This document shows positions 1 to 9,676 of a stretch of DNA of 38,334 bases, in pieces. Position numbers and translations under genes: made by a program. This stretch comes from UBA7692 sp033578915. Lineage in GTDB: Bacteria; Bacteroidota; Bacteroidia; Chitinophagales; LD1. The stretch's first letter is position 1, and every line of letters starts with the position of its first letter. The stretch covers positions 1 through 38,334 of the forward strand of contig JAVQWQ010000003.1 of assembly GCA_033578915.1 (NCBI GenBank), in the 5' to 3' direction. The notes beneath the pieces were generated by a model. The model did not search any database and was not told where the DNA came from. It saw only the letters and a program-made list of their open reading frames with translations.

Positions 1-330
1 CCCGCGCGGCCGGGTCGTTTAGCTTGTCGAGGCGCCGCGGGGTCGCGGCCGCTTCGCTCCGCTAGCGCCCTCCGCATCCCTCACCCGAAACTAGTCTTAA
101 ACTGCTTACATTCAATATCAGCTATGTTGATGTTTTTTTTAATTCTGTATTGCTACCCGAAAAGCCCTATTTTACAACTTTACTTTATATGTGGCGCTTC
201 CTTTAAATAATTAGGTTTGTCAAATGATTAAAATGATATTTGACGATTGAAACATTCGAAAAAGCGACTCTTAAAACAAATCAAACTTTTTTTTAACACG
301 CTCTGCAAACCAAAATCTGCTGCAATCTTT
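1..330. other. Gene-free left edge, first 80 bases extremely GC-rich
   Basis: No credible gene is visible here. About 78 percent of bases 1-80 are G or C by my count (62 of 80), and short palindromes such as GCGGCCGC and GGCGCC occur, whereas the rest of the window is AT-rich. From about base 90 the composition returns to that of the surroundings. The reading frames that cross the right part run antisense to surE and look like shadows. The GC-rich block could be a repeat element, an assembly edge or a foreign junction; the sequence alone does not decide. Confidence 0.5.
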
Positions 331-1107
331 TCAGCAATCCAGCTTCCAGTTTTCATTGATGTAAGGGATGGCGTAGTGCGCGGTGAGGTCGTGTTGCACT
401 GGCACAATGCTCACGTAGCCGTTGGCCAGCGCCCACTCATCTGTATCTTGTCCCTTGTCGTGATTTACAAATTTTCCGGTGAGCCAGTAATAACTTCTGC
501 CAAACGGGTCTTTGCGCTCAATATATTCTTCCTCCCACTTTGCTACCGCCTGCCGGCATACTCTCATCCCTTTGATAAGCTCGAGCGGCAACTTAGGAAT
601 ATTCACATTTAGCAAAGACGATTTTGGTAAGCCGTTTTCTAGCACCTGCTTGGCAATCAAATAAGCAAAGTGTTTGGCAGCAGTAAAATCCGCTTCTATC
701 GAAGGGTCAAGCAGAGAAAAACCAATAGATGGAATATTTTCTAAGCTGGCTTCAACGGCTGCGCTCATAGTGCCGCTATAGATAATATTAATGGATGAGT
801 TAGAGCCGTGGTTAATACCGCTCACGCATAAATCGGGCTTGCGGGGCAGCACTTTATCGTTGGCCAGTTTTACGCAGTCCACCGGTGTGCCGGAGCAGGC
901 ATATGATTTCACATCTCCAAAGTCTTTCGTTTCAACAAGCCGAAGAGGTTTATTGATGGTGATAGCGTGTCCCATACCCGATTGGGGAGAATCGGGCGCC
1001 ACCACAACTACTTCACCTAAAGGCAACATGGCCTCTACCAGTGCTTTGAGGCCCGGGGCTGTAATACCATCATCATTTGTAGCTAAGATCAAAGGTTTGT
1101 CTGGCAT
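331..1107 (-). CDS. surE: 5'/3'-nucleotidase SurE
   Basis: SurE is a metal-dependent phosphatase that dephosphorylates nucleoside 5'- and 3'-monophosphates in the cytoplasm. The 258-residue product has the usual family length. The N-terminal motif ATNDDGITAPG gives the metal-binding Asp12-Asp13 pair, Ser43 lies in PQSGMGHA, and SGINHGSN carries Asn99, which matches the family's fourth ligand. The ATG at 1107 puts the NDDG motif at the usual distance from the start. The gene begins only 5 bases after the lepA stop codon, so the two are probably co-transcribed, lepA first. The gene looks intact. The identification is secure; the physiological substrate in this organism is inferred from the family. 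Confidence 0.96.
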   Translation of the reverse strand: MPDKPLILATNDDGITAPGLKALVEAMLPLGEVVVVAPDSPQSGMGHAITINKPLRLVETKDFGDVKSYACSGTPVDCVKLANDKVLPRKPDLCVSGINHGSNSSINIIYSGTMSAAVEASLENIPSIGFSLLDPSIEADFTAAKHFAYLIAKQVLENGLPKSSLLNVNIPKLPLELIKGMRVCRQAVAKWEEEYIERKDPFGRSYYWLTGKFVNHDKGQDTDEWALANGYVSIVPVQHDLTAHYAIPYINENWKLDC

Positions 1108-1112
1108 AGCGG

Positions 1113-2903
1113 TTAATCATTAAGTTTAAGTACAGCAATAAAGGCCTCCTGCGGTACCTCAACCTTGCCAAATTGCCGCATGCGCTTCTTGCCTTTTTTC
1201 TGTTTCTCTAGTAGTTTTCTTTTGCGCGTGATGTCTCCGCCGTAGCATTTTGCGGTAACATCTTTCCTCAATGCAGAAATATTTTCGCGCGCTATTATCT
1301 TGGAGCCTATGGCTGCCTGTATAGGTATCATAAATTGTTGTCTAGGTATTATTTCTTTGAGCTTCTCGCACATGCGCCTGCCAAAGTCCTCGGCTTTTGA
1401 GCGATGAATCATCGCGCTGAAGGCATCTACCTGCTCACCATTCAGCAATATATCTAACTTGACAAGGTCTCCGGGGCGGTATCCGATTGGATGATAATCA
1501 AAAGATGCATATCCGCGCGATATAGATTTGAGCCGGTCGTAAAAGTCAAATACTATTTCTGCCAATGGCATTTCAAAGGTTAGTTCTACACGCTCTGGTG
1601 TGAGATAGTTTTGATTGATGAGTATGCCGCGCTTGTCCATGCAAAGTTTCATGATAGCTCCGATATATTCGGGTTTTGTAATAATCTGAGCTCTTATGTA
1701 TGGTTCTTCTATGCGCTCTATTCGCTGAACTTCAGGCATATCGGCAGGATTATTAATCACTACCTGATCTCCGTTTGTTAAGTAAGCAATGTAACTTACC
1801 TGCGGTACGGTTGTAATGATAGTCATGTCGAATTCGCGCTCGAGGCGCTCCTGAACTATTTCTAAGTGCAGGAGGCCTAAAAATCCGCACCTGAAGCCAA
1901 ATCCAAGGGCTACGGATGTTTCGGGTTCAAAGACCAGTGAGGCATCGTTGAGTTGTAATTTCTCCAGTGAGTCGCGCAGGTCTTCAAAGTCATCGTTGTC
2001 CATGGGATAAATACCTGCAAAAACCATGGGTTTTACATCCTCAAATCCATGTATCGGTTCCACGGCAGGATTGTCGGCAAGCGTGATCGTGTCGCCTACT
2101 TTTACCTCTTTGGCATTTTTTATTCCTGTAATTACATAGCCTACATCTCCCGTGGTTATTTCATCCCGTGGTTCGAGGTTCATTCGCAGGATGCCAACTT
2201 CATCCGCCTGATACACCTTGCCGGTGTTCATGAATTTTATCTTGTCGTTTTTTTTCAGTTTGCCGTCAACTATGCGGTAATAGGCAATAACTCCCCTGAA
2301 TGAGTTGAACACACTGTCGAAAATCAAAGCCCTAAGCGGCTGGTCTTCTCTGCCCTTAGGTGGTGGTATTCGATCAATGATTGCATCAAATATTTGGTCT
2401 ACGCCTTGTCCGGTTCTGCCACTGGCACGTATGATTTCTTCGCGCTTGCATCCGATAAGGCCAATCATTTGATCCTCTACTTCTTCGGGCATAGCTCCGG
2501 GCATATCTATTTTATTAACAACAGGAATAATGGTAAGACCTTGTTCTACTGCAAGATAAAGATTGGAAATCGTTTGTGCCTGTATGCCCTGAGATGCATC
2601 TACCAGCAGCAGGGCTCCCTCGCAGGCTGCCAGTGCTCTCGAAACTTCGTAACTGAAATCCACATGTCCGGGCGTGTCAATCAGGTTTAAAATATATTGT
2701 TCACCGTTACGGGTGTAATTCATTTGTATAGCATGGCTTTTAATAGTAATACCGCGCTCTCTTTCCAAATCCATATTGTCGAGCACAGTATCCATCATTT
2801 CGCGTTCGCTGATCGCTTTGGTTGTTTCAATCAGCCGGTCGGCCAAGGTGCTTTTGCCATGATCTATGTGCGCAATGATGCAAAAGTTTCTAATGTTCTT
2901 CAT
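1113..2903 (-). CDS. lepA: Elongation factor 4 (LepA), ribosome back-translocase GTPase
   Basis: LepA/EF4 is a translational GTPase that binds ribosomes and acts on stalled or mis-translocated complexes. From the ATG at 2903 the protein has 596 residues, the normal length. The G1 loop AHIDHGKST is at about residues 11-19, G3 DTPGHVDF begins near residue 76 and G4 NKID near 130. The LepA-specific C-terminal region ends in a basic segment (KRKLLEKQKKGKKRMRQFG). An in-frame GTG at 2909 would add two residues, but the ATG gives the standard MKNIRNF start. The gene lies upstream of surE with a 5-base gap and shows no sign of damage. The 85 bases between it and the aminotransferase stop leave room for a promoter, but I could not pick a convincing one. 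Confidence 0.97.
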   Translation of the reverse strand: MKNIRNFCIIAHIDHGKSTLADRLIETTKAISEREMMDTVLDNMDLERERGITIKSHAIQMNYTRNGEQYILNLIDTPGHVDFSYEVSRALAACEGALLLVDASQGIQAQTISNLYLAVEQGLTIIPVVNKIDMPGAMPEEVEDQMIGLIGCKREEIIRASGRTGQGVDQIFDAIIDRIPPPKGREDQPLRALIFDSVFNSFRGVIAYYRIVDGKLKKNDKIKFMNTGKVYQADEVGILRMNLEPRDEITTGDVGYVITGIKNAKEVKVGDTITLADNPAVEPIHGFEDVKPMVFAGIYPMDNDDFEDLRDSLEKLQLNDASLVFEPETSVALGFGFRCGFLGLLHLEIVQERLEREFDMTIITTVPQVSYIAYLTNGDQVVINNPADMPEVQRIERIEEPYIRAQIITKPEYIGAIMKLCMDKRGILINQNYLTPERVELTFEMPLAEIVFDFYDRLKSISRGYASFDYHPIGYRPGDLVKLDILLNGEQVDAFSAMIHRSKAEDFGRRMCEKLKEIIPRQQFMIPIQAAIGSKIIARENISALRKDVTAKCYGGDITRKRKLLEKQKKGKKRMRQFGKVEVPQEAFIAVLKLND

Positions 2904-2988
2904 AAACACTGCACTTTTATTTTATATCTACAATCTCTTTTAAGATTTCATATCAGTCTTATAGTTAAACAAATAATTAATCTGATGT

Positions 2989-4200
2989 TTAATTGAGTTT
3001 GAAAATAGCTTCTACGATGCGCCTGCATGCTTCTGTAAGTTTTTCCTCGCTTGCAGCATAGGACAGCCGAATGCAGTTTTTGTCTCCAAAAGCTTCTCCA
3101 CTCACGGTTGCCACCCTTGCTTCCTGCAACAAAAACATAGATACGTCTTCGGGAGTTTGAATAGTATGTCCGTTGTATTCACTCCCAAATAAACCACTTA
3201 CATCGGGGAAGAAGTAAAAAGCTCCATCAGGCAGATTCAGCTTCAGGCCTGATATGTTTTTCAGATAATCATAAACTAAGTCCCTTCTTTTTCTAAAGGC
3301 TTTAACCATTTCAAGAGAAGGTTCAAGAGGCCCTGAAGCGGCAGCCTCAGCAGCTTTTTGCGCTATGGAACAGGTGGCCGATGTAAATTGGCCTTGAATT
3401 TTATCGCAGGCCTTAGCAATTGTTTTTGGCGCTGCGATATATCCAAGGCGCCATCCGGTCATAGCGTAGCCTTTACTAAATCCGTTTACCAACACTACTC
3501 TTTCTCTAAGCGATGTAATGGAAGCAATGCTCGCATGTGGTTTGCCGGTGTAATTGATGTATTCATATATCTCGTCAGATAATATATATACCTGAGGATG
3601 ACGTTCCAACACCTCTGCCAACGCAGCCAACTCATCTTGTGAGTAAACAGTGCCTGTGGGATTACACGGTGAAGAATATATTATTAGACGAGTGCGAGGC
3701 GTAATCGCTTGCTCTAATTGCTCCGGTGAAATTTTAAAATGTGTGTCAATTGTAGTAGGCAATTCGACAGGAATACCCTCGGCAAGCTGTGTGATAGCTG
3801 CGTAGGTTACCCAGTAAGGAGCCGGCAGCAACACTTCATCGCCCGGGTTAACAATACATAATACTGCATTAGCGATAGATTGTTTAGCGCCTGTGGATAC
3901 AACAATTTGTTCAGGGGAGTAATGTAACCCGTTGTCGCGCAGCAGTTTGTCAGCTATAGCTTTGCGGAGTTCGGCGTAACCTGCCACAGGAGTATAATGA
4001 GAAAAGTTGTCGTCAATAGCTTTTTTTGCAGCTTCTTTGATGTGAGAAGGGGTATCGAAATCAGGCTCTCCTAAACTCAAATCAATAATGTCTATGCCTT
4101 TTGATTTAAGCTCGCGGCTCAATTGAGCCATACGAATAGTTGCTGATTCCTGCAGATTCAAAATTCGTTGAGACAACACCGAAATAACATCACTATGCAT
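2989..4200 (-). CDS. Class I/II pyridoxal-phosphate aminotransferase (aspartate aminotransferase-like)
   Basis: This is a fold type I PLP aminotransferase of the bacterial aspartate aminotransferase (1-beta) subgroup, which moves amino groups between aspartate-type donors and 2-oxoacids in the cytoplasm. From the ATG at 4200 it has 403 residues. The PLP lysine is in GFSKGYAMTGWRLGY (about Lys243), the NPTG motif is at about 180-183, and SDEIYEY supplies the Asp and Tyr that contact the cofactor. An in-frame TTG at 4233 would add 11 residues rich in Lys and Arg that are untypical of the family, so the ATG is preferred. A TATTTTCG element lies just upstream. Exact substrate (aspartate, or aspartate plus prephenate) cannot be read from the sequence. 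The gene is intact and is probably its own transcription unit. Confidence 0.9.
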   Translation of the reverse strand: MHSDVISVLSQRILNLQESATIRMAQLSRELKSKGIDIIDLSLGEPDFDTPSHIKEAAKKAIDDNFSHYTPVAGYAELRKAIADKLLRDNGLHYSPEQIVVSTGAKQSIANAVLCIVNPGDEVLLPAPYWVTYAAITQLAEGIPVELPTTIDTHFKISPEQLEQAITPRTRLIIYSSPCNPTGTVYSQDELAALAEVLERHPQVYILSDEIYEYINYTGKPHASIASITSLRERVVLVNGFSKGYAMTGWRLGYIAAPKTIAKACDKIQGQFTSATCSIAQKAAEAAASGPLEPSLEMVKAFRKRRDLVYDYLKNISGLKLNLPDGAFYFFPDVSGLFGSEYNGHTIQTPEDVSMFLLQEARVATVSGEAFGDKNCIRLSYAASEEKLTEACRRIVEAIFKLN

Positions 4201-4627
4201 TACAAATTTTTTTCGTGTGCGAAAATACGCCAAATCCGCTCATTTCTACTATTTGTTCCGATAACATTATACACATGTTGATTAGTCAACTCAAAATGTT
4301 TTGCAAGAATCACTCAATGCTATCACAAAAACTTATTTAGTTAACACAAATTTGAAACTCAATGGTTTTATTGATTTCTGTGCCCAATTGTGTTGCGATA
4401 ATCAATTAGCCATTTATACATAACTACAAATTCTCGAGAAAATTTTTCATGCAAAGAACAAAATCTGTAAATATTGAAATTGATTATCGATGTGTATTGT
4501 TAGTTACTTCATAAAAAATTGATTGTGAAACATATTATACTAAAATTATTATTTATTAAATAATTTGCTAACAGATTATATTTAAATGGTTACTTTTGCA
4601 GGTTGTCATAGATAATTAATATATTAT
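4201..4627. other. AT-rich intergenic region between divergent genes
   Basis: About 430 very AT-rich bases separate the minus-strand aminotransferase from the plus-strand T9SS operon. I see no open reading frame of note. At the left end a minus-strand TATTTTCG (4220-4227) resembles the Bacteroidota -7 element with one mismatch and would serve the aminotransferase. At the right end a perfect plus-strand TACTTTTG serves the T9SS operon and is listed separately. The long upstream stretch could hold regulatory sites for the adhesin operon, but no inverted repeat stands out by eye. Confidence 0.5.
4591..4598 (+). promoter_or_regulatory. Promoter -7 element TACTTTTG for the T9SS operon
   Basis: TACTTTTG matches the Bacteroidota housekeeping -7 consensus TAnnTTTG. 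A TTTG at 4564-4567 could be the -33 box, although the 23-base spacer after its TTG is slightly long. The transcript would start near 4604, leaving a leader of roughly 25 bases before the ATG at 4628. Confidence 0.6.
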
Positions 4628-5002
4628 ATGCTAAAACGACTTTTTATAACAATTGTAGTGTTTGCATGTTTTGCAAATGTGATTGCGCAAGTCAATACTG
4701 CTATGGAAGTTAATGTTCACAAAATTTCACTTCCAAAATCAACTAAAATTTCTTCCGGTGAGCTTTACAAAATATTTTATCCCGACATAAATATTTTCCA
4801 TGTAGAAATAAACGAAAAAAATAATCAAATCAAAATTATTTCCCGACCACAGGTCAGTAGAGAAAACATAGAAGCAAACCTGAAAAAAAATAAAGTGAAT
4901 TTTTCTGCCCTCCAAAGCGAAAAAATTATTATGGAAGCATACGAGGTAGAGCAGAAGGCACTTGAACGCAACAGGCAAAAACAGATATTAAACATTAAAT
5001 AA
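4628..5002 (+). CDS. Small secreted protein of unknown function, possible HMA-like fold
   Basis: I do not recognise the family. The 124-residue product starts with a clear signal peptide (LLF/VVFACFANVIAQ type, cleavage near residue 20). The mature part is lysine-rich. Its central segment alternates strands and helices: a helix around GELYKIFYP, a strand around IFHVEINE, a strand around QIKIISRP, then a helix beginning VSRENIEANL. This order recalls the later part of a ferredoxin-like or HMA domain but lacks the CxxC metal site. The C-terminus is a charged helix. The gene begins just after a good promoter and ends 19 bases before the adhesin gene, so it is the first gene of the T9SS operon. 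A role in export or anchoring of the adhesin is inference from position only. Confidence 0.75.
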   Translation: MLKRLFITIVVFACFANVIAQVNTAMEVNVHKISLPKSTKISSGELYKIFYPDINIFHVEINEKNNQIKIISRPQVSRENIEANLKKNKVNFSALQSEKIIMEAYEVEQKALERNRQKQILNIK

Positions 5003-5021
5003 CCTTGAATTTTGTATTGAT

Positions 5022-8000
5022 ATGAGAAGAATCTACACTTTATTGTTATCTATCATTTATGTTTCATCTTTTGGTCAAATAAATTGTCCAAATTTTGGTG
5101 GTTTTAATACTATTATTTTTAACGGCTGTACTCCGCTACCATACAACTATTCAACTGTCGTTAATGCACCAACTGTAACTCCATTAGTAGATGCGCTATC
5201 TAACGCACCAAATTGTGTAGCCTCTATCGAGAACAACCAGTTTTTCGCTTTTCAGGCTACGGCAACGACAATGTCGTTTACTATCAACCCCGGAACGGTT
5301 ACCGGTGGATTACAAGCGTGGATTTTCAGCACTGCAGATTGCATTAATCCAACTATCTTAGCATGTAACAGTTCCGGTTTTACTACGCCCATCACACTTA
5401 CTTCAAACCAGTTTGTTCCCGGGCAGATTTATTATATAATGATTGACGGCTATGCCGGAGCAACAGGCAACTATTCATTTTCTAATATCACTCCTGCTCC
5501 GGGTAGCGGAGGCCAAACAGGTAGCACCTTCCCGCTATCTTTTGTAATTGACTCTGCTTCTTGCGGTTTGGCAGACGGAAAGCTTACCATAAACGCCTCT
5601 AATGCCACGCCCCCATATTCATATTCAATTAATGGGAGTCCGTTTCAGTCTAGTAATACCTTTACAGGTCTTGCAGGAGGAACATATTCTGTGTTAGTTA
5701 GAGACAACAACAACTGTACATCTACTGCAACTGTAACTATTCCCAATCGCGAAACACGGCTACCAGGAGATGTAACTTATTGTGCAAGTGCCGGTCCGAT
5801 AACTATTACGGCTGTAGGAGGAACACAATTCAGTTGGAGGCCTACAACAGGAATTATCAGCGCTTCGCCAGACAGTTCTACCATTGTTGTTGCTCCGACT
5901 CAAACAACTGAATATATTGTAAATAGTAATATTCCCTCTGCACAATGCAAATCTTCAGACACTATCAAGGTTACTGTTGCTAACAGTTTTAACCTTAGTA
6001 TAACAGCTTCTAAAACTTCAATCTGCTTAAATGAAAGTTCAACATTAACTGCGTTGGCAACTCCACCGTCTGAAGGCCCTTACACTTTTTCATGGACACC
6101 TGTCGCTACCGTTTCTAATCCAAGCACGGGTACTACTATTGCAAGGCCCACTACTACAACAACATACAAGGCAACGGTAATTTCTAAAGATGGATGTAAA
6201 CTTAGCGATAGCATTACGATTAATGTACAGGGATTTGGGCCAAAGGTAAGAGTTACGCCCAGCGACAACTATGTTTGCCCTGGAAAAACAGTTCAGTTAA
6301 ATTCTGAAATTATCCCGATTCAAACGGGGCCAAGTCAAGATCCAGCCAACGCATGTCCAAATTGTACATTCCCATTTCCTTATCCACAGGTTGGAACGTC
6401 CACTACTTCCACTTCATCTGTTCCCACTCCCTTTCGTTCATTCTGGCATGATGGCCGTGTTCAATATCTCTATTTAGCTAGTGAATTGTTGAGTGCAGGA
6501 ATGCGTCCGGGCGTAATCACAGATATTCAATTTTTTGTTACTACGAAAGGGAGCGGCAACAATCCCTTCAACGGACTCACAGTTAAAATGGGCGGGACAA
6601 ATCTCACTCAACAACCTGCAAATACTTTTGTAACACAGAATATGTTTGTGGTACATACAAGCAACTACACAACAACCGCAAACTCCTGGAATACGATAAC
6701 ACTAGATGTCCCATTTAACTGGGATGGGCAATCCAATCTTATCATTGAAGTTTGCTATGATAATTCTTCTTTCACCAACTGGGACTATGTACAATACAGT
6801 ACAGCCTTTACCCGTGCCACTCATTATGCCGATCGAGACAATGCAGTTGGCTGTACGCTTGCATGGGAGGCATCTTCTAATTTGAGGCCTAACATCAGGT
6901 TTGTTTATGGTGAGTTGCCTACTTCTAACCTTTCGCTTCAATGGACACCTCCGCTATGGCTAAGCAGCGATACGGCAGCCAACCCTTTTGCTACCATCAA
7001 TGGAAATATTGCCTACACCCTTACAGTTTTTGACGGAAATTGCTATGGAGACACTACAATTCAGATGTTTGTTGATACTGCTGTAGCAATACAAGCCATT
7101 GATGATTACACTGTTTGTAGAAATAACCAGGCCGTTCTTACGGCTAAAGTGTTGAACAAAGTTCAGCCTACCTGCTCTCCGAGTTATACTGTCGCTCCGA
7201 TTCCTTTTGCTCCATTAACTTCTTCCAATAAAACACCGGTGCCTTTTTCAACAGCTACCAATAATAATAACCGAAACGCAACGATTAACCTGCCATTTTC
7301 TTTTAAATTTCATTGTACAGACTATAACAGCATTGTAGTAAATGAAAATGGCTTTATTACTTTTAATACTAACTTTAATGGCAGCGGAGCAACTCCAACT
7401 GCACTACCCAACACCGGTAATCCAAACAATACGGTAGCAGGGCTTTGGTTAGACCTTAACGCAAATCCAAACGGAGGCGGTAACGGTACTATATCCTATT
7501 TTGTTGATGGAAGTTTCCCATACAGAAAACTGGTGATTGAATGGAACAATGTACTTGCACAAGGACAAGGCAATAATGTTAGTTTCCAAATAATACTGTT
7601 TGAGACAACAAATGTAATTGAAGTCCACCTCTCTCCATTTAGCAACATAGGAGGAAACAAAACTATCGGTGTAGAAAACTCAGGGGGTACGGCAGGCATA
7701 GCGCCAGCAGGCAGAAATGGTTCTAATTTTACTTTAAGTAATGCAGAGGCGTGGAGATTTAATCCAAACATAGCCGGAGCAGGTTTTGTAACGTTCCAAT
7801 GGAGTCCATCTTCTGCTGTGAGCGCTGAATTTGGCGATACCGTCTTTGCCTCTCCTTCTAATAAAACAAAGTATTATGTTTCTGCACTTTTCTCCAATGG
7901 CTGTGTCACCCGCGATTCAGTTGAAATTGATGTAAAGGATTTTCCATATACTCTTAGCGTAGTAAAGGATACCATTTGTCCCGGGCAGAGTTCTACATTA

Positions 8001-9611
8001 ACTTTTAACGGTGCTGCAACAACTATATCTTGGCAGCCCGCAGCTACGCTCTCTTCTCCAACGAGCACCGTTACTACGGCAACCCCGCCTGCCCCTACTA
8101 CTTATTATGTAAATGCAACCAATGCAGACGGATGTACCATAAGTGATTCAATTAAAGTGTTTGTAAAATTGAGCGGTGCGGTGTCTATCGGTAAAGACAC
8201 TAACATTTGTTACTATGATTCACTGCGACTCACCCCAAGCGGGTCAGGTTATGTTAGTTATCTATGGCAGCCGGGCGGACAGACAACCCCTTCTATTACA
8301 GTCAATAAACCAGGCGAGTACTATGTTACTCTGAATGATGGCTTATGTTCATTTAATTCAAATACTATTAATGTTGATGTAATATTGCCTGTTCTTCTTA
8401 AGGCCTTTAGTGATACTACGCTGTGTTCAGGACAATCGGCAATTATTAGGGCTGAAAATGGATATTCCAACTACATATGGAATACAGGTGCGCAAACAAA
8501 CACTATTACTGTTAGTAACGCTGGTTTGTATTACTATTCAGCTAATGATGCAGACGGTTGCCGTCAGTTTTCAGATACAGCAGAGGTTAAAATAACCATT
8601 CCTCCAACAATTACACTAACAGCCACTCCCCAAAGAATATGCCCAGATAAAGAAGCTACACTGAATGCCGGCAGTTTGCCTGGAATAGCTTACGAATGGA
8701 ATAAACCAAACGATAATAATACATATACCGGTAATACAATCACCGCTGTTGTTCCCGGCAGATATAGAGTTACAGCCAGCGATAATGGATGTAAATCTAC
8801 AGACTCAATAGAAGTGCTTGGCGCCAATAATCCAATTGCAAATATTGGTGACGATATAAATATATGTGCCTGCGATACTTCGATTGTACTCAATAGTGGC
8901 AGTAGCGATCCCGACGACACTTATTTATGGAGCAATAATGCCCAAACTTCTATAATTAATGTATCATCTTCAGGAAACAATTTCGTTACTGTAACTTCTC
9001 AGTTTGGATGCAAAGCCACCGACAGTGTAGAAGTAAATATCCGCTGCCTCAAGGGCGTGGCAAGAGCTGACAAACATGAACTAATCAAGGGGCAATCTAC
9101 AAATGTATTTGCTGATAGTATAAGTTATTCAGGCCAATTTGAATATACATGGATTCCTGCAAGCTTCTTAAACGATCCTGCCGCTTCCTCCACTTCTACG
9201 ACCCCAGATTCCACGATTGTCTATCTCTTGAAAATTAAAGATATCGTTAATGGCTGCGAAACATCCGACACAGTAAAAATAAAGGTGGTGCTTGCCGGCA
9301 CATACACTTTTCCCTCCGCGTTCTCTCCAAATCGCGATGGGATTAATGACCGCTTTGCTCCATATTTACCCATAGGTTCATCAGCAAAATTTCCATTTGT
9401 GCGTGTGTATAACCGATGGGGACAATTAGTCTATGAATGCCTAGATTGTGATTTTACTCAGCCTGGCACCGGTTGGGATGGCACTTATGATGGCCAGGAG
9501 CAGCCTGCAGGCGTATATCATTTTGTTGCTGAGGTGAGGTACCCAAATATCAATAACCCCAACCTTACAGATTCGAAAATTATCTCAAACCCGCTCACCT
9601 TAATTAAATAA
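5022..9611 (+). CDS. Large multi-domain surface protein with type B T9SS sorting domain
   Basis: This 1529-residue protein is a predicted T9SS cargo displayed at the cell surface, probably an adhesin or gliding-type protein. It has an N-terminal signal peptide of about 19 residues. A region near residues 20-160 may be a bacterial pre-peptidase-like beta domain. A SprB-type repeat follows around 175-242 (SCGLADGKLTINASN to GGTYSVLVRDNNNC). Then come many Ig/PKD-like repeats with the pattern strand, ATxPSPTTTYY, DGCxxSDSI. A further beta domain containing NENGFITFNTNF is near 745-925. The last 95 or so residues are the gliding-motility-associated C-terminal domain (FSPNRDGINDRF, VYNRWGQLVYE, WDGTYDGQEQPAGVY), the type B sorting signal. 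The protein is rich in Thr, Ser and Asn. The gene is followed by a PorP/SprF partner, the usual arrangement for type B cargo. Its ligand is unknown. Confidence 0.9.
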   Translation: MRRIYTLLLSIIYVSSFGQINCPNFGGFNTIIFNGCTPLPYNYSTVVNAPTVTPLVDALSNAPNCVASIENNQFFAFQATATTMSFTINPGTVTGGLQAWIFSTADCINPTILACNSSGFTTPITLTSNQFVPGQIYYIMIDGYAGATGNYSFSNITPAPGSGGQTGSTFPLSFVIDSASCGLADGKLTINASNATPPYSYSINGSPFQSSNTFTGLAGGTYSVLVRDNNNCTSTATVTIPNRETRLPGDVTYCASAGPITITAVGGTQFSWRPTTGIISASPDSSTIVVAPTQTTEYIVNSNIPSAQCKSSDTIKVTVANSFNLSITASKTSICLNESSTLTALATPPSEGPYTFSWTPVATVSNPSTGTTIARPTTTTTYKATVISKDGCKLSDSITINVQGFGPKVRVTPSDNYVCPGKTVQLNSEIIPIQTGPSQDPANACPNCTFPFPYPQVGTSTTSTSSVPTPFRSFWHDGRVQYLYLASELLSAGMRPGVITDIQFFVTTKGSGNNPFNGLTVKMGGTNLTQQPANTFVTQNMFVVHTSNYTTTANSWNTITLDVPFNWDGQSNLIIEVCYDNSSFTNWDYVQYSTAFTRATHYADRDNAVGCTLAWEASSNLRPNIRFVYGELPTSNLSLQWTPPLWLSSDTAANPFATINGNIAYTLTVFDGNCYGDTTIQMFVDTAVAIQAIDDYTVCRNNQAVLTAKVLNKVQPTCSPSYTVAPIPFAPLTSSNKTPVPFSTATNNNNRNATINLPFSFKFHCTDYNSIVVNENGFITFNTNFNGSGATPTALPNTGNPNNTVAGLWLDLNANPNGGGNGTISYFVDGSFPYRKLVIEWNNVLAQGQGNNVSFQIILFETTNVIEVHLSPFSNIGGNKTIGVENSGGTAGIAPAGRNGSNFTLSNAEAWRFNPNIAGAGFVTFQWSPSSAVSAEFGDTVFASPSNKTKYYVSALFSNGCVTRDSVEIDVKDFPYTLSVVKDTICPGQSSTLTFNGAATTISWQPAATLSSPTSTVTTATPPAPTTYYVNATNADGCTISDSIKVFVKLSGAVSIGKDTNICYYDSLRLTPSGSGYVSYLWQPGGQTTPSITVNKPGEYYVTLNDGLCSFNSNTINVDVILPVLLKAFSDTTLCSGQSAIIRAENGYSNYIWNTGAQTNTITVSNAGLYYYSANDADGCRQFSDTAEVKITIPPTITLTATPQRICPDKEATLNAGSLPGIAYEWNKPNDNNTYTGNTITAVVPGRYRVTASDNGCKSTDSIEVLGANNPIANIGDDINICACDTSIVLNSGSSDPDDTYLWSNNAQTSIINVSSSGNNFVTVTSQFGCKATDSVEVNIRCLKGVARADKHELIKGQSTNVFADSISYSGQFEYTWIPASFLNDPAASSTSTTPDSTIVYLLKIKDIVNGCETSDTVKIKVVLAGTYTFPSAFSPNRDGINDRFAPYLPIGSSAKFPFVRVYNRWGQLVYECLDCDFTQPGTGWDGTYDGQEQPAGVYHFVAEVRYPNINNPNLTDSKIISNPLTLIK

Positions 9612-9676
9612 ATAATTGAAGAATAAAAAATTATCCCTATTATAGCGGCTTCAAAATTTTATTAAACATCGAACAA

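Noticed and set aside
247..612. 121-codon plus-strand frame
   Set aside because: It runs mostly antisense to surE and has no family features or promoter.
791..1123. 110-codon plus-strand frame across the surE start
   Set aside because: Antisense to a secure gene; composition is typical of a shadow frame.
2049..2996. Three plus-strand frames antisense to lepA
   Set aside because: lepA is intact and well conserved over the whole range, and the frames look like nothing known.
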